Part shown: positions 1 through 6,384 of the stretch, one piece after another
Numbering within the stretch: position 1 is the first letter of the stretch
How the letters are laid out: each line of letters begins with the position of its first letter
Assembly (NCBI GenBank): GCA_016200385.1
Contig: JACQEV010000112.1
Coordinates: 1-6,384 of the forward strand
Direction: 5' to 3'
Origin: Candidatus Methylomirabilota bacterium
GTDB taxonomy: Bacteria; Methylomirabilota; Methylomirabilia; Methylomirabilales; Methylomirabilaceae
Length of the DNA: 6,384 nucleotides
Program-made: the position numbers and the translations under genes
The notes under the pieces: generated by a model
What the model saw: the letters and a program-made list of their open reading frames with translations, nothing else
Databases searched by the model: none
What the model was told of the DNA's origin: nothing

Positions 1-390
1 AAGCGACTGCTTCCGCAGTTGATCGCCAAAGGGCGGGTGAGCCATCCCTGGCTGGGGGTCGCCGGCCTGGATATCACGCCGGAGGCGGCCAAGGCCCTGA
101 AACTCCCGACCCAGGAGGGAATCCTGGTCGTTCAGGTTTCGCCGAAAGGCCCAGCCGCCCGCGCCGGAATTAGGGGAAGCACCAAGCGAACACGCGTTGG
201 AAATACGCTGGTGAGCGTAGGGGGGGACATCATTGTCGCGGTCGATGGCCGCAAGGTATCATCTATAGACGAGATGACGGCCTATCTGGACGGGGAGCGG
301 AAGGTCGGGGGCGAGGTCAAAATGGATCTCCTCCGGGATGGCCGGTCCCTCACCCTCGCTGTTCGGTTAGGGGAGCTTCCCGAGGAATGA
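1..390 (+). CDS. htrA: HtrA/Deg-family serine protease, C-terminal part (PDZ domain); 5' end outside the window
   Basis: The frame is open from base 1 and ends at TGA 388-390, giving 129 residues. The first residues (KRLLPQLIAKGRVSHPWLGV) match the junction where the trypsin-like domain of HtrA/DegP/DegQ proteases passes into the first PDZ domain. The rest is one PDZ domain: the GILVVQV strand, PAARAGI, a short insert, then GDIIVAVDGRKV and a closing LLRDGR strand. There is no room for a second PDZ domain, so this is the one-PDZ type. The catalytic His-Asp-Ser triad would lie upstream and cannot be checked. Family members degrade or refold damaged proteins in the periplasm or at the membrane. 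TTG 19 is an internal codon, not a start. The stop overlaps the next gene's ATG by 4 bases. The fragment has no cysteine. Confidence 0.88.
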   Translation, partial: KRLLPQLIAKGRVSHPWLGVAGLDITPEAAKALKLPTQEGILVVQVSPKGPAARAGIRGSTKRTRVGNTLVSVGGDIIVAVDGRKVSSIDEMTAYLDGERKVGGEVKMDLLRDGRSLTLAVRLGELPEE

Positions 391-878
391 GGGCCGTCTG
401 GACCCGCCAGCTCTCAGCACTCCTCTTCACGCTCGCGGTTCTCCAACTCGTCGTCGCATCACCGCCTGCCTGGGCCCTTGAGAAAGGCAAGGTCGTCATC
501 GACGGGCGTGTCACGGTCGACGTGGAGCTGGCACGAACTGCAGAGGCCCAGGCCAAAGGGTTGTCAGGCCGGTCGTCCCTGAAAAAGGGGAGGGGGATGG
601 TGTTCCTCTATGATGAGGCAGTGCCGCGTCCTTTCTGGATGAAGGGGATGCTGATTCCCATCGACATTCTTTGGGTCCGCGATGGCAGGATTGTGGCCAT
701 CGAGGCGGAGATCCCGCCGCCAGCGCCGAATGCGCCGCTCGCCGTGTTCAGCCATGTGGCCGATCTGGTGTTGGAGGTGCCGGCAGGGTACGCGCACGAA
801 ATGGGAATTCGAGTCGGTCAGGCGGTCCAACTTCAATCCAGGGCGTTGAGTCGTGGAGGATGGTGGCAGGGGCGATGA
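387..878 (+). CDS. Secreted DUF192 family protein
   Basis: A 163-residue protein. Residues 1-30 form a signal peptide: Arg2/Arg7, a hydrophobic core at about 9-24, and a probable cut after AWA (30). The mature part carries the DUF192 signatures: TAEAQAKGLSGR (51-62), GMVFLY (70-75), FWMKGMLIPIDILWV (83-97), RIVAIEAEIPP (101-111) and VLEVPAG (128-134), ending in GIRVGQAV. It therefore spans the whole family domain. DUF192 proteins are small, usually exported, beta-rich and of no settled biochemical role, so none is assigned. The start overlaps the upstream protease stop (ATGA 387-390). AGGGGAG at 369-375 lies 11 bases upstream, and GAGGA directly abuts the ATG. The stop overlaps the M16 start. 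Placement between an HtrA protease and an M16 pair suggests envelope protein quality control, by inference. It has no cysteine. Confidence 0.88.
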   Translation: MRAVWTRQLSALLFTLAVLQLVVASPPAWALEKGKVVIDGRVTVDVELARTAEAQAKGLSGRSSLKKGRGMVFLYDEAVPRPFWMKGMLIPIDILWVRDGRIVAIEAEIPPPAPNAPLAVFSHVADLVLEVPAGYAHEMGIRVGQAVQLQSRALSRGGWWQGR

Positions 879-2230
879 GACATCGGATGCAGGACGTGAT
901 GAGACGAACAATTGCCGCGGCCTGGGTGATGCTCTTTCTCGTCCTCGCGCAAGGGATCGCGGACGCCCAGGTCACAACGAGGGTGAAGGAGTCGATTCTC
1001 GATAATGGGCTCAAGGTGTTACTGCTCGAAGAGCACAAGGCGCCGGTGGTCACGGTGAATGTCTGGTATCGGGTCGGCGCGCGCAACGAGCAGCCCGGGA
1101 CCACCGGGTTGTCCCATTTCCTCGAGCACATGATGTTCAAGGGGACGTCGAAAGTGGGGCCGGGCCAGTTTTCGAAGATCGTTCAGAAGAACGGTGGCCG
1201 CGACAACGCCTTCACGAGTGATGATTTCACCGGCTATTTCGAGACATTCGCCTCTGACCGATTCGAGCTGGCTCTGGAGCTTGAGGCCGACCGGATCCGG
1301 GGCCTGCTGCTTGATCCGAAGGAGGTGGAGTCCGAAAAGAAGGTGATCATGGAAGAGCGCCGGACGCGGACCGAAGACGACCCCGTCTCTGCCCTAAGGG
1401 AGGTGATGGAGGCGGTAGCCTTTCAGGTGCACCCCTACCGCCAGCCGGTCATCGGCTGGATGTCTGATCTTGAGGGGCTGAGGCGAGAGGATCTGGTCCG
1501 CCACTATAACACCTACTATCTCCCGAATAACGCCATGCTAATTGTGGTCGGCGATTTCAAGAGCGACGAGTTGCTTCCGAAGATCCAACGCGTCTTTGGC
1601 GCGATCCCGCGCGGTCCGGAGCCGCCCAAGGTCCGCGCCGAGGAGCCGGAGCAACATGGAGAGCGGAGGCTCGTCCTGAAGAAGGTGGCGGAACTGCCCT
1701 TCGTGTTTATGGGGTATCATGTCCCGGACCTGAAGCACCCGGATAACTTTGCCCTGGAGGTCCTGGCCTACATCCTCTCCGGCGGCAAGAGCGCCAGGGT
1801 CTACAAGAGCCTGGTCTACGAGAAACAGCTCGCCCTGTTCGCGGGCGGCGGGTACGACCGGGAAAGCATCGACCCGAATCTCTTTTCGTTCTACGCCAGC
1901 GTCATGCCGGGCAAGACCGCTGAGGAGGTCGAGCGGGCGATGACGGCCGAGATTGAGCGTCTCAAGAGCGACCTCATCCCTAACCGGGAGCTGGAGAAGG
2001 CCAAGAATCAGATCGAAGCCGGTTTCTTGCTCGGGCAGGATTCGGTGTTCAATCTGGCCAGACAACTGGCCGAGTATGAGATCGTAGCCGGCTGGCGCAC
2101 ATGGGAGGCGTACCTGCCGGGCATCCGGGCCGTCAAGGCGGAGGATCTGCAGCGAGTCGCGAAAACCTACCTGACGCCGGACAATCAAACGGTGGCGGTG
2201 CTCATTCCGACGAAGAAAGAAAAGCGATGA
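875..2230 (+). CDS. M16 family zinc metallopeptidase, exported catalytic subunit
   Basis: A 451-residue M16B (processing-peptidase-like) protein. From ATG 875 the N-terminus is basic, then hydrophobic (about 13-27), with a probable signal peptidase cut after ADA (31). The zinc site is intact: H81-F-L-E84-H85, with the third ligand E161 in VIMEE, 76 residues after H85 as in mitochondrial processing peptidase beta. An N-terminal M16 domain (about 35-190) is followed by the inactive M16_C-type half (about 200-430). The Arg/Tyr pair found in the C-terminal half of self-sufficient M16 enzymes is absent: V314 and L321 occupy those positions. It should therefore need a partner, most likely the next gene, whose ATG overlaps this stop (ATGA 2227-2230). 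The start is uncertain. ATG 875 is favoured by the ATGA overlap with DUF192, but ATG 899, with AGGA 4 bases upstream, would give a more compact signal peptide. The open frame extends upstream to 671, but that part overlaps DUF192. No cysteine. Confidence 0.93.
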   Translation: MRHRMQDVMRRTIAAAWVMLFLVLAQGIADAQVTTRVKESILDNGLKVLLLEEHKAPVVTVNVWYRVGARNEQPGTTGLSHFLEHMMFKGTSKVGPGQFSKIVQKNGGRDNAFTSDDFTGYFETFASDRFELALELEADRIRGLLLDPKEVESEKKVIMEERRTRTEDDPVSALREVMEAVAFQVHPYRQPVIGWMSDLEGLRREDLVRHYNTYYLPNNAMLIVVGDFKSDELLPKIQRVFGAIPRGPEPPKVRAEEPEQHGERRLVLKKVAELPFVFMGYHVPDLKHPDNFALEVLAYILSGGKSARVYKSLVYEKQLALFAGGGYDRESIDPNLFSFYASVMPGKTAEEVERAMTAEIERLKSDLIPNRELEKAKNQIEAGFLLGQDSVFNLARQLAEYEIVAGWRTWEAYLPGIRAVKAEDLQRVAKTYLTPDNQTVAVLIPTKKEKR

Positions 2231-3597
2231 GTGTGAATGATGGCCAGATGATCGCGTCACGTGCGGCACGTCGAATGCGATGGGTTGGTGGGTGGCTCCT
2301 CGTGTTGCTTCTGCTGCCTCCTCTTGCGGCGGCGGCGCCGTTGGCAGAACGGCAGGTGCTGGAGAACGGGCTGACTTTGCTTGTCGCGAGCAGGCGGGCG
2401 CTCCCGATCGTCACGATCAACGTGACGGTGCAGGCGGGCTCCCTCTGGGAGCCGGAGGGGCAAGCCGGTCTCGCGAATCTTGCCGCCCTGCTGCTCACGA
2501 GAGGGACGATGACACGGACGGCGGCGCAGATCGACGAGGAGGTGGACTTCATCGGCGCCTCCCTTTCGTCAAGCGCTGGTCGGGACTCCAGCGAGGTGGA
2601 CCTGACCCTGCTGAAGAAGGATCTGCCGAAGGGGCTGGAGTTGCTGGCGGATGTGCTGCTTCATCCGGCCTTCGACGAGGCTGAGATCGGCAGGAAGGTG
2701 CGGGAGATCAGGGCAGCGCTGCGCAAGCGACAGGAGGACCCTGGAGAGGTGGCCTCGGAAGCATTCAACGAGCTGGTCTTCGGTAGCCACCCTTACGGTC
2801 GGCCGCTGGAGGGGACCGACGCGTCACTCTCTGCAATCACCAGGGATGCAATTATGCGGTTCTATCGCGACCATTACACTCCGGAGCGGTCGATCATCAC
2901 CGTGGTCGGTGATGTCGAACCGAAGGAAATCGCACAGCAGCTTCGCGCGCTCCTGAAGTCCTGGCCGAAAGGGAAGAGCACGGGAGAAAGGGCAGGGGAC
3001 CCGAAGCCGATGCAGGAGAAGCCCGTCGTCAAGAAGATCGATCGAAGCGTGACCCAGGCAAATATTTTCCTCGGGCATCAAGGCATCCGCCGGGATAATC
3101 CCGATTTCTACGCCGTGACGGTCATGAACTATATCCTGGGCGGCGGTGGGTTCTCGTCGCGACTGGTGGAGCGAATCCGCGAGGAGAAGGGATGGGCCTA
3201 TGACATCCACTCGTATTTCTACCCGGGCCTGGAGCGGGGGGCGTTTCAGGTGGGGCTGCAGACCAAGAACGAGACGGCCGGCGCCGCAGTGGGCGAGGTG
3301 CTGCGGGAGCTCCGGCAGATCCGGGACCAAGGGGTCACGGACCAGGAGCTCGCGGACGCCAAGGCCTACCTCACCGGGAGCTTTCCGCTGCGGCTCGATA
3401 CCAACAGGAAGCTGGCCGGGTTGATCTCCACGGTCGAGTACTATAAGATTGGCTTGGATTACGCCGACCGCTACCCGAAGTTGATCGAGGCGGTGACCAA
3501 GGAGGAGGTGCTGCGAGTGGCGCGCGCCTATCTCTGGCCTGACCGATATGTCCTGGTCGTCGTGGCGGACCAGGCCAAGGTAGCGCTGCCCGAGTAG
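2227..3597 (+). CDS. M16 family protein lacking the zinc site, exported partner subunit
   Basis: A 456-residue homologue of the preceding peptidase, with the same two-domain layout. ATG 2227 overlaps the upstream stop; the Shine-Dalgarno is weak, which suits coupled translation. A twin-Arg-like basic stretch (R15-R16), a hydrophobic core (about 19-33) and an AAAA tail at 34-37 look like an ordinary signal peptide; the Arg residues are not a Tat motif. HxxEH is replaced by N84-L-A-A-L88, and the distal glutamate region reads REIRAALRKR, so zinc binding is lost. The C-terminal half keeps a glycine-rich loop (G305-G308, then FSSRL) and the pair R318/Y325 in RIREEKGWAY, spaced 7 residues as in insulin-degrading enzyme (R824/Y831). 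Non-catalytic M16 partners use these to bind substrate peptide. By inference it forms a heterodimer with the upstream subunit, like MPP alpha/beta or the Sphingomonas two-gene M16 enzyme. No cysteine. It ends with TAG 3595-3597. Confidence 0.92.
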   Translation: MSVNDGQMIASRAARRMRWVGGWLLVLLLLPPLAAAAPLAERQVLENGLTLLVASRRALPIVTINVTVQAGSLWEPEGQAGLANLAALLLTRGTMTRTAAQIDEEVDFIGASLSSSAGRDSSEVDLTLLKKDLPKGLELLADVLLHPAFDEAEIGRKVREIRAALRKRQEDPGEVASEAFNELVFGSHPYGRPLEGTDASLSAITRDAIMRFYRDHYTPERSIITVVGDVEPKEIAQQLRALLKSWPKGKSTGERAGDPKPMQEKPVVKKIDRSVTQANIFLGHQGIRRDNPDFYAVTVMNYILGGGGFSSRLVERIREEKGWAYDIHSYFYPGLERGAFQVGLQTKNETAGAAVGEVLRELRQIRDQGVTDQELADAKAYLTGSFPLRLDTNRKLAGLISTVEYYKIGLDYADRYPKLIEAVTKEEVLRVARAYLWPDRYVLVVVADQAKVALPE

Positions 3598-3603
3598 GGA
3601 ACA

Positions 3604-3622
3604 GTTCAGGGTTCAGGGTTCA
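3604..3622 (+). repeat. Short heptamer tandem repeat (GTTCAGG, about 2.7 copies)
   Basis: GTTCAGG is repeated head to tail at 3604-3610 and 3611-3617, followed by a partial GTTCA at 3618-3622. It sits in the 46-base gap between the M16 partner gene and the ccdA-like gene, just before that gene's ribosome-binding site. No hairpin or promoter is visible here. The copies are exact, so slippage-generated simple repeat is the simplest reading. A function is not supported. Confidence 0.7.
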
Positions 3623-3643
3623 CAGACCATAAGGGAGATTGTC

Positions 3644-4393
3644 ATGCCGGGAAGCGGCGAGTCGGTGACCATCTGGGTGGCCATGGGAGCGGGTATCCTG
3701 TCTTTTCTGTCGCCATGCGTGCTCCCGATCTTCCCCTCGTACCTTTCCTTCGTGACAGGCCTTTCCTTCGGTGAGCTGTCGGGCTCGGTCGCCAATGCCA
3801 GGACGCGCCGCGCGATCATTCTGAACTCCCTCTGCTTCATTCTTGGCTTCTCGGTGGTCTTCATGTCGCTGGGTGCCTCCTTCAGCCTGCTTGGGCGCCT
3901 CCTCTTCGACTACCAGCAGATCCTCAGAAAGGTCGGGGGCGTGCTGGTCATCCTCTTCGGCTTGTACTTCGCCGGGCTTCTCAAGCTTCCTTTCCTGATG
4001 CGAAACATCCGCGTCGAGCTAACGGACCGCCCTGCCGGGTACCTCGGCGCCTTCATTGTGGGGGTTACGTTTGCCGCCGGGTGGACCCCGTGCGTGGGTC
4101 CGATCCTTGGCTCCATCCTGCTGTACGCCAGCACGGCCAGCACGGCCGGCACCGGGATCCTAATGCTTGGGGCCTACTCGCTCGGCCTCGCCATCCCGTT
4201 CTTCCTCAGCGCCCTGGCGCTTAATCGCTTCCTCGACTTCTTTGACCGGTTCAAGTGGGTGATGCCGGCCGTCAGCGTGGCCGGCGGCATCTTCCTGGTG
4301 TTCGTCGGCGCCCTCCTGCTGACCAACTATTTTACCCTCCTCTCTGCCTATGCGCTCCGCCTGACGCCCCAGTGGCTCTGGCAGAGGCTGTGA
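3644..4393 (+). CDS. ccdA: CcdA/DsbD-type cytochrome c biogenesis membrane protein (thiol-disulfide transporter)
   Basis: A 249-residue integral membrane protein with six predicted helices (about 8-36, 54-86, 90-110, 126-157, 168-192 and 203-230). The two family signatures are present. C25 lies in LSFLSPCVLPIFPSYLSF in helix 1, and C150 in AAGWTPCVGPILGSILL in helix 4. These correspond to the redox cysteine pair of the DsbD membrane domain and of CcdA, which carries reducing equivalents from cytoplasmic thioredoxin across the membrane for cytochrome c maturation or other extracytoplasmic thiol reduction. The length fits stand-alone CcdA, with no fused thioredoxin or DsbD alpha/gamma domains. 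GGGAG (3633-3637), six bases before ATG 3644, supports this start. No thioredoxin-like partner (ResA/TlpA/CcmG) is in the window. It may be co-transcribed with the M16 genes across 46 bases, since no promoter or terminator is evident between them. Choosing CcdA over a copper- or mercury-linked DsbD paralogue rests on length alone. Confidence 0.9.
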   Translation: MPGSGESVTIWVAMGAGILSFLSPCVLPIFPSYLSFVTGLSFGELSGSVANARTRRAIILNSLCFILGFSVVFMSLGASFSLLGRLLFDYQQILRKVGGVLVILFGLYFAGLLKLPFLMRNIRVELTDRPAGYLGAFIVGVTFAAGWTPCVGPILGSILLYASTASTAGTGILMLGAYSLGLAIPFFLSALALNRFLDFFDRFKWVMPAVSVAGGIFLVFVGALLLTNYFTLLSAYALRLTPQWLWQRL

Positions 4394-4508
4394 GGCCGAC
4401 GCCCGCTCCGTTCGGCTCTGCTCTTCCCGCGCTCGTCCGCCTTGCCCTGCCGATCGCCGGAAGTAACCTGCTCCAGCGCGGCGTCGGAGGCGTTCGGCGT
4501 CGACAGCC

Positions 4509-4512
<4 letters not shown>
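4390..4512 (+). pseudogene. Probable remnant of a MATE-family exporter N-terminus
   Basis: A GTG at 4390 overlaps the ccdA-like stop (GTGA 4390-4393) and opens a 40-codon frame ending at TGA 4510-4512. Residues 15-33 read LVRLALPIAGSNLLQRGVG. This closely resembles the first transmembrane segment of MATE multidrug/toxin exporters, where a phrase like LALPxxxSNLLQ is usually followed by a VDTxxVG motif. Here the frame turns into an Arg-rich tail (GGVRRRQP) and stops. The +1-shifted frame at 4493-4510 reads FGVDSL, possibly the displaced VD motif, but it too ends soon at TAG 4532-4534. The other 400 or so residues of a MATE protein are absent. I infer a gene that once followed ccdA in an overlapping arrangement and was lost, leaving its start. 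Chance translation of GC-rich spacer is the alternative; the match is from memory of the family. Confidence 0.42.
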
Positions 4513-6057
<1,545 letters not shown>

Positions 6058-6110
6058 GGGAAGGCGGGAGCGATTCGCCGGTGACGAGAGCCGCACCCAG
6101 AGGTCCGGCC

Positions 6111-6353
6111 ATGTGGGGGGTCTGCTACGGGTTTGCCTGGGTGGTCCTGATGCTGGTCCTCTTTGCCTTCATGCTGGCGGGCTACAGTGCGCTGTGGGGG
6201 ATACGGGGAATGTTCGTGGCCACTGCCCTGCTGCCGATCTCGACACTGGCCTACCCTGCCGTCGCCTGGTATTATACCGGCGCCTTCCCGTGGCTCTGGA
6301 CCCTTGGTCTTCTTGCCGCGTTCGGGATGGGCACGGTGGTCATGTCCGATTGA
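6111..6353 (+). CDS. Small three-helix membrane protein, family not recognised
   Basis: From ATG 6111 this is an 80-residue, very hydrophobic protein with three likely transmembrane segments (about 5-24, 34-54 and 60-78) and short polar joints (GIRG at 30-33; SD at the end). Aromatic residues cluster near the membrane edges (W53-Y54-Y55, F59-P60-W61-L-W63). AGAGGT at 6099-6104 lies six bases upstream. A GTG at 6081 in the same frame, with GGGAG ten bases upstream, would add ten residues (MTRAAPRGPA) and is a real alternative start. I do not recognise the family. It begins 53 bases after thiC with no clear terminator between, so it may be transcribed with thiC. The next gene begins 13 bases after its stop, so the two are probably co-expressed, and this could be an accessory subunit of whatever follows. 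Confidence 0.68.
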   Translation: MWGVCYGFAWVVLMLVLFAFMLAGYSALWGIRGMFVATALLPISTLAYPAVAWYYTGAFPWLWTLGLLAAFGMGTVVMSD

Positions 6354-6366
6354 AAGGACTTCGTTG

Positions 6367-6384
6367 ATGGAATACCTGAGCGGC
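6367..6384 (+). CDS. Start of a further gene, truncated by the window end
   Basis: ATG 6367 opens a frame reading MEYLSG to the end of the window. AAAGGA (6353-6358), eight bases upstream, is a good Shine-Dalgarno that overlaps the preceding stop codon, so this is very probably a real start closely coupled to the small membrane protein gene. An in-frame TTG directly before it (6364) is a less likely start. Six residues are too few to name a product. Confidence 0.6.

Noticed and set aside
671..874. Upstream extension of the first M16 frame into DUF192
   Set aside because: This part overlaps well-conserved DUF192 sequence and would bury the signal peptide. The start near 875-899 is much more likely.
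2101..2226. Upstream extension of the second M16 frame
   Set aside because: It lies inside the conserved C-terminus of the first M16 gene, and the signal peptide starts only after 2227.
1538..2269. 243-codon minus-strand frame opposite the first M16 gene
   Set aside because: It is antisense to a well-supported peptidase gene, has no recognisable domain, and shows the expected shadow composition.
2233..2280. Tat export signal in the second M16 protein (R15-R16 before a hydrophobic core)
   Set aside because: The residues around the Arg pair do not fit the S/T-R-R-x-F-L-K pattern, and the core looks like an ordinary Sec signal.
4396..4487. Inverted repeat CCGACGCC (4396-4403) / GGCGTCGG (4480-4487) after ccdA as a possible terminator
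   Set aside because: The arms are 76 bases apart, the pairing does not extend, and no T run follows. It is plausible by chance in such GC-rich sequence.
6063..6079. GGCG/CGCC hairpin after thiC as a possible terminator
   Set aside because: There are only four pairs around a nine-base loop, and no T run follows.

Overview
The window is GC-rich, gene-dense, and every real gene lies on the + strand. It carries an HtrA-type protease, two exported M16 proteins with cleavable signal peptides, a CcdA/DsbD-type membrane protein and a housekeeping thiamine gene, which suggests a free-living bacterium with a Gram-negative-type envelope. No gene fixes the phylum. A high-GC deep-branching proteobacterium or an NC10-like bacterium would fit, but that is a guess. 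I see no transposase, CRISPR array, phage gene, tRNA or rRNA.

Bases 1-3597 form a tightly packed envelope proteolysis block. It runs: the C-terminal end of an HtrA/Deg protease with its PDZ domain; a secreted DUF192 protein; a secreted M16 zinc peptidase with an intact HxxEH site; and a secreted M16 homologue that has lost the zinc site but keeps the Arg/Tyr pair the first one lacks. All three junctions are 4-base ATGA overlaps, so the genes are probably translationally coupled. The two M16 proteins look like the complementary halves of a heterodimeric peptidase.

Bases 3598-4393 hold a 46-base gap with a short GTTCAGG tandem repeat, then a six-helix CcdA-type thiol-disulfide transporter. Bases 4390-4512 contain what looks like the first 30 or so codons of a MATE-family exporter, after which the frame is lost. 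I read this as a gene remnant.

Bases 4509-6057 are an independently controlled thiamine unit: a sigma-70-like promoter, a complete TPP riboswitch, an expression-platform hairpin, a strong Shine-Dalgarno and a short-form thiC. The octamer GCCAGCGT occurs once in the aptamer core and again in the 3' arm of the hairpin, and one complementary strand lies between them. This gives two mutually exclusive structures and predicts how TPP shuts off thiC.

Bases 6058-6384 hold a small unrecognised three-helix membrane protein and the first six codons of another gene behind a good ribosome-binding site. No stretch over 300 bases lacks a gene. The most rewarding items are the riboswitch switching architecture, the split-function M16 pair inside the coupled cassette, and the probable MATE remnant.
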